Shown: piece after piece, positions 1-9,425 of the stretch
Position numbering within the stretch: position 1 is the first letter of the stretch
How the letters are laid out: each line of letters opens with the position of its first letter
Assembly: GCF_011926545.1 (NCBI RefSeq)
Contig: NZ_JAATIT010000001.1
Location: 839,969 to 903,968, forward strand
Direction: 5' to 3'
Source: Sphingopyxis italica
GTDB lineage: Bacteria; Pseudomonadota; Alphaproteobacteria; Sphingomonadales; Sphingomonadaceae
DNA length: 64,000 nt
Translations under genes and position numbers: made by a program
The notes under the pieces: model-generated
The model's database searches: none
What the model was told of the DNA's origin: nothing
What the model saw: only the letters and a program-made list of their open reading frames with translations

Positions 1-685
1 TCTGCGCCCATTTGCCGCGAATCACTGCCTGGTCAAAGTCGCGCGCCAAGTGCGCCAAGTGCGAATAGCGGCGGTCGCGGTGGCGGATCGCGGTCGACAG
101 CATGCGAGCGCTGATGCGGTGCTCGAGTTCCACGCCCTGCAGATAGGTGTTCGACAAGCCACGCGCGGCCGATTCGCGGATGCTGGCGAAACGCTGCGGC
201 AATGCGCCGGTGCCGCGCCGGCCCATGTCGTTTGCGGCCATCATGATGCGGGTCAGGAACAGTTTCAGCAGCCGGTTCTCGGGGATGTCAGCGGACTTCT
301 CGGTATGCTGGATCAGGTAACGGCCGCGAGGCACAGCGCCCGATAGCCGCCCAAGGATCGTCTCCTGCCATAATACTCTGCCCTTGAAGGCTTGCTCCAC
401 TGAAGGCGGGGAAGAGCGCGACCCATGACCGAGGTTCTTGAGCAGCACGGGAAGATCATGAAAGATGAACTGCTCAACCTCAGGCTGCGATAACCAATAT
501 GCACTGGCCAGCAGCTCGATACTTCCCCCCCGGTCGTCGAGGCGCGTCAGAAAGGATTGCAAGTCGACCTCGCTGCCGTCCGTGAACGCCGGTAAGAATT
601 CGAGGTCGCGTCCCGGCATTAGATAACGGCCACCGCTCGCCGTGTCGCAGATCGCCCGCGCCCATATCTCGCGCCGCGAAGCCAA
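1..685 (-). CDS. McrC-like restriction component (N-terminal part; runs off the left edge)
   Basis: An uninterrupted minus-strand frame runs from about 685 to the left edge (228 codons). It contains PENRLLKLFL (about residues 133-142), the sequence style of the McrC/DUF2357 family, which partners McrB GTPases in modification-dependent restriction. The next gene upstream on the same strand is McrB-like. The chosen start is TTG at 685, with GGAG seven bases upstream inside the last codons of the McrB-like gene. The two genes are therefore nearly abutting and probably translationally coupled. No in-frame ATG lies near the 5' end, so the exact start is uncertain. The C-terminal nuclease domain expected for McrC is outside the window. 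Confidence 0.72.
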   Translation of the reverse strand, partial: MASRREIWARAICDTASGGRYLMPGRDLEFLPAFTDGSEVDLQSFLTRLDDRGGSIELLASAYWLSQPEVEQFIFHDLPVLLKNLGHGSRSSPPSVEQAFKGRVLWQETILGRLSGAVPRGRYLIQHTEKSADIPENRLLKLFLTRIMMAANDMGRRGTGALPQRFASIRESAARGLSNTYLQGVELEHRISARMLSTAIRHRDRRYSHLAHLARDFDQAVIRGKWAQ

Positions 686-689
686 GCGA

Positions 690-2489
690 CTACTCCATCG
701 CGCCGGTAAACGTTCGAAGCCGCGCCATGCTCTCGGCTGGTAGCGCTTGCAAACCGAGCGAGGCCGCCAAGCTGGTTGCGATCTCAGCCGTCTGCTCGTG
801 CCGGCCCTCGAACTGCGGGAACAGATAGGATTCGAGGGCTGCGAGTACGAGTATCGCCGGGTCGGCCTCGAACCGGCGCATGCGGTCGATGAAACGAATG
901 ATGTCCAGCGGGATCGCCGGCCCCACACGTAGCCCGAGCGCGCCGAGGCCTGTCCCGTCCTCGACCGCAAAGATCGCGACGAGGAGGTCGACAATCGCGT
1001 CATGAAACTTGCTGTCGCTGTCGTCGATCAATGTTGCCGCGATCTCCAGAATAGCACGGTAATCGACCTCGCCCGGGATCGCGATGTCGATCACCGCGAC
1101 ACGGCGTGAGAAGGCGAAAGACATCTGGAACAGGCTGGCTTTGTCGAAGGTGTTCATGGTGCCGATCAGGCGCCACGACGGATCAAGACCGTACACGTGG
1201 CTTTCCGGCTCTTGCGTGTTGGCCATGCCAAGCACGACGCGACGGTAGGCGCCATCGTCTTGGCGCTTACGGTAGGGGAGCATGATGCTCTTGCGCTTGC
1301 CCCCCAGCAGCGTGAACATCTCGCCGAACGCCTTGTCGATGTCGGCGCGGTTCATCTCGTCAATGATCAGCCACTTGTTCGCCGCCATCGCCTCGGTGAA
1401 GACACCCGGGATGAAATCGAGCGGCTCGGCGTTACTGCCGGCCATTGGGATCGGCATGTAGCCACCGATCGTATGGACGGACGTCCAATCGGATGTCGCG
1501 GTCACCACGTCGTAGTGCTGGCGGATCGAGCGGCAGACAGCCTCCGCCAGCTCGGTTTTGCCGACGCCAGGCGCCCCTAGCAACAGGACGTGCTTGCCCG
1601 CGGCCAGCGCGGCGACGACCTTCTTGTAAGCCCCCTCCATGCCGCGCAGGTCACCAAGGCTCGGCTCCGGCGGCAGATTTGTAAACCAGTCGGGTTCCGG
1701 CGTAGCTTCAGGCTGCCCCGGCTGAGCTTCGAGAGAAGTGGCCGCTGTATCATCACCGGTGGCCAACAGGTCGCTAAAGGCTTCGCCGGCGGGAGGAGGC
1801 GGCAGGTTCTCGCCGTAATAGAGCAGCAGGATGTTCTTCCCGAATTCGCGGATCGGCTGAAGCTCGTCGATTGCGGCGTCAACAGCCTTTACGAGCTCGC
1901 CAATATCATCCTCGATCGCGTCAAGGTTGCTATCGTTAGGATCGGTGACCTTGAACGTGATGTACTGCTCCAGCTGGCGCGTGACTGCTCGCACCGAGCC
2001 GGGCGCATCCTCCGCCCACCAGATGTCGGGATTACCCCAGATCTGATAATCGAAACCGCGCTCCCGCTCGAGCGGGTCGATCAGCGTCTCAAGCCGGTTC
2101 CGGATGTAGTCTGCGGCGCGTCGCGGCTCTGACTGCTGAGCACGTTCCGCACCGAGGAATATGCCAATCATCAATCGCGTCGGGTTGAGCCCAACCAACC
2201 AGAGCCGAACGTACACGATGCCAAATGAATCATGCTTTTGGACAATGCCCTCGGGATACAAGTCGAGAAAGCGCGAAGGGACACCAGTTGGCAACTCGCG
2301 CTCGCCGAAGGACCACCCGAAATTTCGCTTGGTGCCAAGCGCTCCGAGGAACGCCGGCAACGCCGTACTCACCGATGCCGCGTCGTCGGCAAGAAAGGCT
2401 GATAGAAACAACGACTTCCCCCAAGAATCATGTGCCTGATCACAGGCGTCATGGCCGCAGGGGATAGATTGCGAAAGCCATGGTGCCAA
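690..2489 (-). CDS. McrB-like AAA+/GTPase restriction subunit
   Basis: This 599-residue protein has an N-terminal module (about 1-230) that I do not recognise, a Pro-rich linker, and an AAA+ core. The core shows Walker A GAPGVGKT (305-312), Walker B LIIDEMN (374-380) and TMNTFDK (444-450), the last corresponding to the MNxxD signature of McrB GTPases. In McrBC systems this subunit forms the nucleotide-driven motor, and the N-terminal module decides which modified DNA is recognised. The McrC-like frame follows within a few bases. The frame opens with TTG at 2489 and has no ATG near its start, so the true start could be a few codons further in. A generic MoxR-type ATPase is the alternative, made less likely by the McrC-like partner. 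Confidence 0.8.
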   Translation of the reverse strand: MAPWLSQSIPCGHDACDQAHDSWGKSLFLSAFLADDAASVSTALPAFLGALGTKRNFGWSFGERELPTGVPSRFLDLYPEGIVQKHDSFGIVYVRLWLVGLNPTRLMIGIFLGAERAQQSEPRRAADYIRNRLETLIDPLERERGFDYQIWGNPDIWWAEDAPGSVRAVTRQLEQYITFKVTDPNDSNLDAIEDDIGELVKAVDAAIDELQPIREFGKNILLLYYGENLPPPPAGEAFSDLLATGDDTAATSLEAQPGQPEATPEPDWFTNLPPEPSLGDLRGMEGAYKKVVAALAAGKHVLLLGAPGVGKTELAEAVCRSIRQHYDVVTATSDWTSVHTIGGYMPIPMAGSNAEPLDFIPGVFTEAMAANKWLIIDEMNRADIDKAFGEMFTLLGGKRKSIMLPYRKRQDDGAYRRVVLGMANTQEPESHVYGLDPSWRLIGTMNTFDKASLFQMSFAFSRRVAVIDIAIPGEVDYRAILEIAATLIDDSDSKFHDAIVDLLVAIFAVEDGTGLGALGLRVGPAIPLDIIRFIDRMRRFEADPAILVLAALESYLFPQFEGRHEQTAEIATSLAASLGLQALPAESMARLRTFTGAME

Positions 2490-2675
2490 GCATCCTATAC
2501 GCCCAAGCCCATCGAGCGCGATATCGCTGGCCGCTCATCCCGCGAGATGCATATGAACGGTCACCTTCCGAGATGCTCTCCCAGCCGCGCCGTTAAAGAT
2601 GCTGGCGCACGCTGGTAGAGCGCGCCTATTTAAATAAATGTGATCAGGATGCGCAGACGTGCACCTCCCACCGCG

Positions 2676-4190
2676 CTATTCCTCGTGCCTTCCGATATAC
2701 CCGACCAGAACATGGGGCGCAGACGGCGAGGTACCAAAGTATATTCGAGCGCACCGGTCTGGCGACGTTCCGTCGGTAGGCTTCGCATGGAAATCGCAGG
2801 TGACGTCGCGCCCGTTAACCGGGCGCGTACGAAACTTCCTTCCGCCGGCACTATTCTTGGCTGTTTCGGAATCCCCGCTGCACACAACGCCTTGCTCTTC
2901 GAGCCATTTGGGAATGGAAAGCCCCAAGGGGCCTTGGGCTAGTCGATTAGAAAGGTCGCCCAATGTCCTTAGATAACGCAGTATCTTTTCCGGTGGGCCA
3001 GCCTCGGAATTGAGGCGAGCGACGTCGGTGTCGGTTTCGTGGGCGATCTCGACTCTACCGGCCAGTTCTTCCCGGGCACGGAGTACTGCTTCTACGACCG
3101 ATTGTGGCTCGGCACTGCCCGAAGGCAACTCTTCTTCATTCAGGCCAGCATCAGCCGGCCGCATCGTACGGAGCGCGGTCCAGGCGCTGCCGAGATTGTC
3201 GGTCAGGGTGCGTATCTCTGCATCCTTCGCATCGATCTCTTTCCGTAGCGCGGCTATTTGCCGTTCATACTCCACCGTGGGCGGCCCTTGGGGAGTGAGC
3301 AGTGCAGCCCTAGCCTTGTCGGCCACTGCGCGATCCGCAGCTCTCGCAAAATCGCCAAGGGATGGATCGTCGGATACATAGGTTGACGCGTCAAGAATAC
3401 GCCCGCCAATCGCGGATCGGAGCCGTTCGCGCGCTAAGGGTTCACTGTCGGCCCGGGCCATCAGCCAGTCCCTAGTCCAGAGCGGATGTGCGCGAGGGTC
3501 TCCGCGGCTACCGCGCATCGGCCACAGCAGCCTTACCGCACCGTTGTAACAAGACCAGGCAGCGCCCCACTGCCTTGTAAGTTCCCAAGCCGCCTCTGGC
3601 TCAATTCGTACGACATGGGCCAACCCGCAGAGGTCCTGCGCCAGACGGTCGTGAAGGTCGCCCGCCAATGTCTGGCCGTCAAATTCCGAGACCACCACGA
3701 TCGGCAAGCATCGCTTATCGAACTCTACGAGCGTCTGAAAGTCGTCGAGATGCGCTTTCGTCGCGACCATGCTGTGCGCGAAGACACGCTCGCCCGTCGC
3801 ACCGACCGTCCAAGCGACATCGCCTTGGACCGCCGCGCGAATAAATTTGGGCGCCCGCAGCGAAATCCCGATCGGCGCAATGCCGAAATCGGAACTCAAC
3901 GACAAGTTGGTCTGAAGTATCGTGCGGTTTGGAGACGATACGATATGAACGTCGGTTTGAAGAGTCCCGCCATCGATATTTTCGAGGATCGTAAAACAGG
4001 TACGGCTAAGATCACCCACCTTTTCGTCGACTCTTTCGACTAAAGCCTCTGCGCCGGACTGTGCAATAGTCAAGTTGCCATCGTGGCTGCTCGAAAACTT
4101 CCGATCTTTCCAGCGTTCGATAATCGCTGCGCCGGCCTCATGCCCTTGAACGCCTTCCGATGTCAGCTGTATCTTCGCGACAATGCGCAT
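2676..4190 (-). CDS. Conserved-looking protein of unknown function with central coiled coil, upstream of McrBC-like genes
   Basis: I do not recognise this 504-residue protein. The ATG at 4190 has a strong ribosome-binding site (GGGGAGG directly upstream). The first 260 residues form a globular region with hydrophobic beta-type segments and a stretch rich in aromatic residues and Cys (about 205-225). Residues about 305-345 look like a coiled coil with heptad Leu/Ile and Glu/Lys. The last 60 residues (Cys-Asp-Phe-His-Ala-Lys, then Ala-Arg-Ile-Tyr-Phe-Gly and Val-Gly-Tyr-Ile-Gly-Arg-His) end in a compact beta-rich block that loosely recalls small RelE/ParE-like folds. It lies 186 bp upstream of the McrB-like gene on the same strand, so it may be a third component of that system. 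This is inferred from position only. Confidence 0.7.
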   Translation of the reverse strand: MRIVAKIQLTSEGVQGHEAGAAIIERWKDRKFSSSHDGNLTIAQSGAEALVERVDEKVGDLSRTCFTILENIDGGTLQTDVHIVSSPNRTILQTNLSLSSDFGIAPIGISLRAPKFIRAAVQGDVAWTVGATGERVFAHSMVATKAHLDDFQTLVEFDKRCLPIVVVSEFDGQTLAGDLHDRLAQDLCGLAHVVRIEPEAAWELTRQWGAAWSCYNGAVRLLWPMRGSRGDPRAHPLWTRDWLMARADSEPLARERLRSAIGGRILDASTYVSDDPSLGDFARAADRAVADKARAALLTPQGPPTVEYERQIAALRKEIDAKDAEIRTLTDNLGSAWTALRTMRPADAGLNEEELPSGSAEPQSVVEAVLRAREELAGRVEIAHETDTDVARLNSEAGPPEKILRYLRTLGDLSNRLAQGPLGLSIPKWLEEQGVVCSGDSETAKNSAGGRKFRTRPVNGRDVTCDFHAKPTDGTSPDRCARIYFGTSPSAPHVLVGYIGRHEE

Positions 4191-4850
4191 CCCCCCTCCC
4201 CTGCAATTTCACTAACCCGACGTAACCCGGATCAACAGCATCCTAAATGGCCGCCATTTCGACGATGGATAGGCTGATCCTTCTACTTGCCCATTCCCGC
4301 CCGGATTATCTAAAAGTAGCTGCTTATCCGTTCCGCGACTGGCACGTGTCTACCCTCCATCAAAAAGGCCGACCGAGCGACGGTCTCCGGGCATGCCTCC
4401 CGTCAAGGCCGACGATCCAAACTATTTGATCGAATGACGCTGCGCGGCGGCGGAAAAAGAAATCATAACTATGTTCTCGCAATATTGTTGACGTCGGCCT
4501 GTTGTAGACGGTCAGTGTTGCACTGAGTTTAGCGCAAGCCGACGTGCCGGCATTACGCCAGAAGGGCCCATCTAATTCAATGCGGAGATTGATTGGCTTG
4601 CAATCCGTACCGTGGTGAGTTGAGGTCTGGCAAGGGTCAGGGGAGGAGCGGTCGAGAATGTCGACAAAAGGAGCGTTTTGCAGCTCAGGGCTTGGAACAT
4701 TGAGAAAACTGCCGCCCCAAAAGCGCGCGCGTAACATGCGCGGGACTTCCTGAAAATGGACGCCCGCCCAACGCCACGGCATCATGATATGATAGGCACG
4801 ACTGACTCGAACACCGCTGTGCTCGGGCGATAGGCGACGGCTGGCTTATA
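4191..4850. other. 660-bp intergenic region between divergent genes
   Basis: This separates the minus-strand McrBC-like group from the plus-strand sacsin-like gene and must hold both promoters. Base composition is lower in GC around 4440-4500. Short open frames are present on both strands, but none has a convincing ribosome-binding site or protein-like composition. I see no terminator and no clear palindromic operator. Confidence 0.4.
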
Positions 4851-7800
4851 GTGGCAAGCGACGACGAGACACTTGCGGGCCGAGCGGCGGCGGACCGGCT
4901 GGCACACGACTGGGACAATCGTGACTGGGTCCCGGGCGTCGTAACGACGGCATGGGCACGCGCGGCTGTCGCGCGCCTAGGTGAAATATTTGCCGAGGCG
5001 CCGTCGGTGATCCGCGCAAGCATGAAGGGCGCGGACAAGGGCGCCAGCACCTTGAGCCCTAGGCCATTCCAAGGAATAGTTGAGTGCCTGCAGAACGCAG
5101 ACGACTTGGGAGCGACCAAGCTGCATGTCGCTTATCGCGGAGGAAAGAAGCCTGCCCTCCTGATCGTCCATGACGGGACGGCGGTGACGCTGTCCAACGT
5201 CTGCGCAATGCTGCTCCCCTGGCTCTCGACGAAGGACGCCGATCCCGACGCAGCGGGCCGTTTTGGTATCGGGCAGCGGACATTGAATTCGCTGGGAGGG
5301 CCAATCGCGCTTCATGCGCCGCCCTTTCATTTCGTGATGACTGGCAGCGGCCCCGTGGCATGCGAACCGGAGAGCGATGTCCCTAGCGTCTATCGGCCCA
5401 GCCAGCGCGACACGATGCTGGTCATCCCGCTTGCGCCATCGGTGAGCCCTGAAAGCATAGCCGCTGCCGTGCGCGAACTCGACGCTGACGCGCTGATCTT
5501 CCTGAAGTCCATCCGCCGTATCGACTTCCATCATCTCGGCGAACCGTCGCGTAATTTCGCGTTCGCGATCAACGTCACACCCGAGCGTAAGGGCTCGATG
5601 TTCTTTGGCGAAGAGGAAGCGGACGTCGCGATTGCTGACATACGGGTTGTCGAACCGAGCGATGTGCCGGGACCGCGAACTTACCGGCGTTACTCCACCC
5701 GCCGAAACCTCAAGCCTGGCGAGAAGCGATCGAACAAAGCGACCGGGACCTCCACACCGCTTGCCATCTGCGTACCGATTGACGGCGTGAAGCCCCTCCG
5801 GCTCTACGACCGCATGCCTTTGCCGATCGGCACTGGCTTGCCGATCGGCCTCGACGCTCAGTTCGATCCGGATGCTGCGCGTTCTACGCTGCAACCGAAT
5901 AAGTGGAACCGACATCGGTTTGCCGATCTCGGCAAGCTTGTCGCGTGGGCTGCGATCGACGCCTTCGCAACCGATACGGTAACGGCGTGGAACCACGTGC
6001 CCCTGGAGGCCGAATTGGGTTCGTCTGACGAATGGGCATTGGCGCGTGTCCGCGAACTCGTCGTGACCAAGTGCCACAGCATACTGCAACGCCAACTGGT
6101 CTTCGATATGGAGTCCGGCCCGACCGAGCTGTCCGACCTCGCCTATGAGTGCCGCGAGCTCGAGCCGCTACTGACGGAAGAGGACGTCGAGGAATTGATG
6201 CCGGAGGGCATCTCTTTGCCGAGGTCGGACCGCGACGAGCAGGATCGGTGGCGCGATGTGCTGGGCGAGTTGGGCGCGACCGGCGAGATCGACGTGGTGA
6301 ACGCACTGGAAATTCTCGACAGCCCCCACAAGCGCGCGACGAGCTGGTATGTCGACTTCGCCGCTCTAGCCGAAGAGCATGGCCTGTTGCCAGCCTTTTT
6401 GGCTCGGCCAGGCATCTTGCTCGCGGACGGCACGACCACCTCGCGTCCTGCATCGGCCGACATCTGGGTGTTGGTCAAGAAGGCCGCGCCGATTGCACTC
6501 GCGACGCGGCTCGGGCTCGCGCGGATCATCCACCCAGCATATTTGGAGTACGAAGCGCCGACAGCGGCCTTCGTGGCCAAACTTGAAAGCATGCATGTGC
6601 TGTACGAGGATCGCGACACCGCGGCGGACATCTTCTCGATTTTAGGGCGCGGTGTCGCCGAAATCGTTCAACCGTCGAACCCAATCAGGCTCGACGATGA
6701 CGATCTCCTGGCGCTGCGTGACGCCTGGGCCGGATTGCCCCGAGAACGCCATTCAGAGCTAGGTATCAAGGTAGGCGCGCGGATCGCGGTACGCGCGACG
6801 TGGCTGGAAATGGACGGACGGCGAGCATCCGGATGGTTGCGGCCAGTGGAACTCTACCTTCCCGCCACGATCGACCGAGAGGTCGACAGCTTCGCCAAGG
6901 CAGCCGCGCGGACTCCTGGCCTCAGATGGGTAGACCCCGAATATGCCAAGCTTCTGAAGCAGAAAGCGGGGCGTTCGGCGATCGGTGCTCAGCGCCTCCT
7001 TTCCGCATGGGGCGTTGCCCGCGAGCCCAGGCTCATAAGGCCCACTGACGAGCGGACGCGCTGGGCGCGCGATCCTACGCCCGCCAGCCCGGTCGATTCC
7101 CCGATGCGCACCGCCGAGCAGCTGCAAAGTATTCGGGTGGGAGGCTATTACACAGATCTGATCGACGATCACTGGTCGCCCGACGCGGAGGCCGTTGCCC
7201 GGGATATTGCCAAGGCGCCGGTGAAGACGCGCCGCAAACGTGCCGTCGCGCTGGTTTCGGTGCTCAGTCGCGCATGGGAGCGGCGATTATCCGACTTTGC
7301 TACGGCAATCGCTGCGACGGCTTACTCAGGCTGGATCCGGGGTCCCGAGGTCCGCGCCACTTGGCTTGCCCGTCTCGGGGACGTGAAGTGGATGCCCGAT
7401 GCGGGCAGCGGCTTGCAGCGGCCGACTGACCTCCAGCTTCAAGCGGCGGGGACGCCCGTGAGACCAGGCGAGCGGTCCTTCACGGTGGCACGGTTCGACG
7501 CGCACGTGCAACGTTCGGGGATCCTCGCTGCGCTCGGCGTGAAGGCCGGTCCGACGCAAAGGGACCTCATCGAAAGGCTTCGCAGTTTGCGTGCCGCGTC
7601 CGTGACTACGAGCACCGTCGATGAAGTGACGACGATCTACCAGCTGCTTGCGTCGTCGCTCCGTGATCGCAGCGAGGGTGTGCCCGAGGGACGGATGACC
7701 GCGTATCAACTTCGCAACGCGTTTCGCGCGGGCGTTGATGGTCCGGGCCTCCTTCTCGTCGGCAAACAGTGGCTGTCACCCGAAGCTGTCCTGCGCGGGC

Positions 7801-9359
7801 CAGCGATTTTCGGGCCGCGCCGCGCGTTCGCGCCGCACATCGACGGGCTGGAGCCGCTTTGGAAGACGCTCGGCGTCGAACCCCCCAATGCCAGCGATGC
7901 GATCGCCGTCCTCAAGGAATTGTCGGATGCGCCGCCTGCGCCGGTCGACCTCGGCGTCGCGATCCGCGCGCTCAAGCTCGTTGCTGCCGCCGTACCCGAC
8001 ATGTCGGTTCAGTTGAGAACTTCGCTGCGGCGGCTCCCACTCTGGATTGGCACGGCATGGAGCACGGAGCGCCCCATTTATGCATTCGAGGGCGAGGCGC
8101 TGCTCGCCAGCGCGCCGCCAAGCATGCCTGTCTGGAGGCCAGGTCTCACGTCGTTCGCGGCAATCGCTCCGCTACTCGAGCCATTGGGCGTCATCCTGCT
8201 GACGCCATCAGACTTTCGGCCAGAGTCGACGCCCGCTTATGGCGTTGCCGAAGGCGAACGACTTCGGCCGATATTTTCGCGCGCAGTGGCGCTGCTAAGA
8301 CAGGAATTGGTGAAGGCTGACCAGAATCTCCTCGATAGCCTCGCGGTCGAATGGGATGACCTGCTCGCCGCCCAGCTGGTCGTCGACCCCGAGCTGACGA
8401 TCGTTGGCGAACTTCCGACGGGAACGATCAAGCTGCCGGCAACGGCGCATATGGTGCGCGATCCCCTGCGCCTGATCGTCCGGGAGGCCGCGCAGGCAGG
8501 AACAGCGGAGAGTGGCGGCGCAGCGGTGGCGTCACTTTTCGACGGCGATCACCAGAAAGCGGCATGGGCATGGGCTGCCATATGGCCTCGCGCGGACAAT
8601 GGAGAGCGGGCGGTGGGCGCGGTCCTTCCCAAGGCGCGGGCAGAGCGCAGCGGCGGCAAGGAGCGTCTCGACGAGCTTGCGCGTCAGGCCGCGCAACGTG
8701 AGCTGGCCGGAAAGCGCCGGACGGGGAAGCCCGAAACCAAGACCAAGACGCGCGTGCAGCCCGTACAAGTCCGCAAATTGCGCGAGTTGGACGAGCTTGA
8801 GCCGTCGGCCGGGGTGATCGTGAATGAAGGCGCGAAACCGTCCGGGGACATCGTGTTTGCGAGGCGGCAAGCAGCCAAGGAGAGGAAGTTCGGTCGGAAG
8901 CGCAGCCGCGACATCCAGAATGGCTCGGCACCCGCACGAACCGTGCTACCTCCCGTTACCGATCGCGAAAAGATGGCGCTCGATGCCGTCCGGCGCGCCC
9001 TTTGCCTAGACGTGGAACAGTTCAACGATCTGCGGGACACTCGCGGTGTGGGTGTCGATGCGATCGACGAGTTGCGCCAGTGCTATGAAATCAAGATGAG
9101 CTCAGGCGCGACGATGATGACCGACGTCGTGCTCACTGCCAGCGAAGTGGAGGCGGCGAAAAATGACCCGGACTTCTTCCTAGCGGTGGTGGCGGGGCTC
9201 GAGGACGGCGAGGGCGAGCTCCGGGTTCGTTTCATTTTCGATCCGCTCGCCAATTTGGACGTTCGGATGCGCAGCGATCTGACGCTTACCGGCGTAGATA
9301 AGGCCGAGGCGCTAGAATTCTCCTTCAAGAAGCGCCCCGACCCAACTGCGGCGAGTTGA
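4851..9359 (+). CDS. Sacsin/HSP90-type ATPase with C-terminal PD-(D/E)XK (DUF3883-like) domain
   Basis: This is a 1502-residue protein. Near the N-terminus it has a GHKL/HSP90 ATP-binding fold of the sacsin type: QNADD (81-85, N-box), HDGTA (107-111) and GRFGIGQ (136-142). A very long middle region is unassigned. A basic, low-complexity linker (about 1250-1350) leads to a C-terminal module with a GVGVDAIDE stretch followed by YEIK (1412-1415), the D...ExK pattern of PD-(D/E)XK nucleases such as DUF3883. The start is GTG at 4851. ATP-driven conformational change coupled to a nuclease fits a phage- or plasmid-sensing effector, but that role is inferred from the defence-gene neighbourhood. It appears to be a single-gene unit. 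Confidence 0.85.
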   Translation: MASDDETLAGRAAADRLAHDWDNRDWVPGVVTTAWARAAVARLGEIFAEAPSVIRASMKGADKGASTLSPRPFQGIVECLQNADDLGATKLHVAYRGGKKPALLIVHDGTAVTLSNVCAMLLPWLSTKDADPDAAGRFGIGQRTLNSLGGPIALHAPPFHFVMTGSGPVACEPESDVPSVYRPSQRDTMLVIPLAPSVSPESIAAAVRELDADALIFLKSIRRIDFHHLGEPSRNFAFAINVTPERKGSMFFGEEEADVAIADIRVVEPSDVPGPRTYRRYSTRRNLKPGEKRSNKATGTSTPLAICVPIDGVKPLRLYDRMPLPIGTGLPIGLDAQFDPDAARSTLQPNKWNRHRFADLGKLVAWAAIDAFATDTVTAWNHVPLEAELGSSDEWALARVRELVVTKCHSILQRQLVFDMESGPTELSDLAYECRELEPLLTEEDVEELMPEGISLPRSDRDEQDRWRDVLGELGATGEIDVVNALEILDSPHKRATSWYVDFAALAEEHGLLPAFLARPGILLADGTTTSRPASADIWVLVKKAAPIALATRLGLARIIHPAYLEYEAPTAAFVAKLESMHVLYEDRDTAADIFSILGRGVAEIVQPSNPIRLDDDDLLALRDAWAGLPRERHSELGIKVGARIAVRATWLEMDGRRASGWLRPVELYLPATIDREVDSFAKAAARTPGLRWVDPEYAKLLKQKAGRSAIGAQRLLSAWGVAREPRLIRPTDERTRWARDPTPASPVDSPMRTAEQLQSIRVGGYYTDLIDDHWSPDAEAVARDIAKAPVKTRRKRAVALVSVLSRAWERRLSDFATAIAATAYSGWIRGPEVRATWLARLGDVKWMPDAGSGLQRPTDLQLQAAGTPVRPGERSFTVARFDAHVQRSGILAALGVKAGPTQRDLIERLRSLRAASVTTSTVDEVTTIYQLLASSLRDRSEGVPEGRMTAYQLRNAFRAGVDGPGLLLVGKQWLSPEAVLRGPAIFGPRRAFAPHIDGLEPLWKTLGVEPPNASDAIAVLKELSDAPPAPVDLGVAIRALKLVAAAVPDMSVQLRTSLRRLPLWIGTAWSTERPIYAFEGEALLASAPPSMPVWRPGLTSFAAIAPLLEPLGVILLTPSDFRPESTPAYGVAEGERLRPIFSRAVALLRQELVKADQNLLDSLAVEWDDLLAAQLVVDPELTIVGELPTGTIKLPATAHMVRDPLRLIVREAAQAGTAESGGAAVASLFDGDHQKAAWAWAAIWPRADNGERAVGAVLPKARAERSGGKERLDELARQAAQRELAGKRRTGKPETKTKTRVQPVQVRKLRELDELEPSAGVIVNEGAKPSGDIVFARRQAAKERKFGRKRSRDIQNGSAPARTVLPPVTDREKMALDAVRRALCLDVEQFNDLRDTRGVGVDAIDELRQCYEIKMSSGATMMTDVVLTASEVEAAKNDPDFFLAVVAGLEDGEGELRVRFIFDPLANLDVRMRSDLTLTGVDKAEALEFSFKKRPDPTAAS

Positions 9360-9425
9360 TAATGATAGCCGTAAAGATCGAGATCGACAATTGCGGCGTG
9401 GCACGCTTCGCGGTGAGCGCCGAAA

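Noticed and set aside
4360..4785. Minus-strand open frame of 141 codons in the 660-bp intergenic region
   Set aside because: No ribosome-binding site and composition unlike a protein; it also covers the region where the sacsin-like promoter should be.
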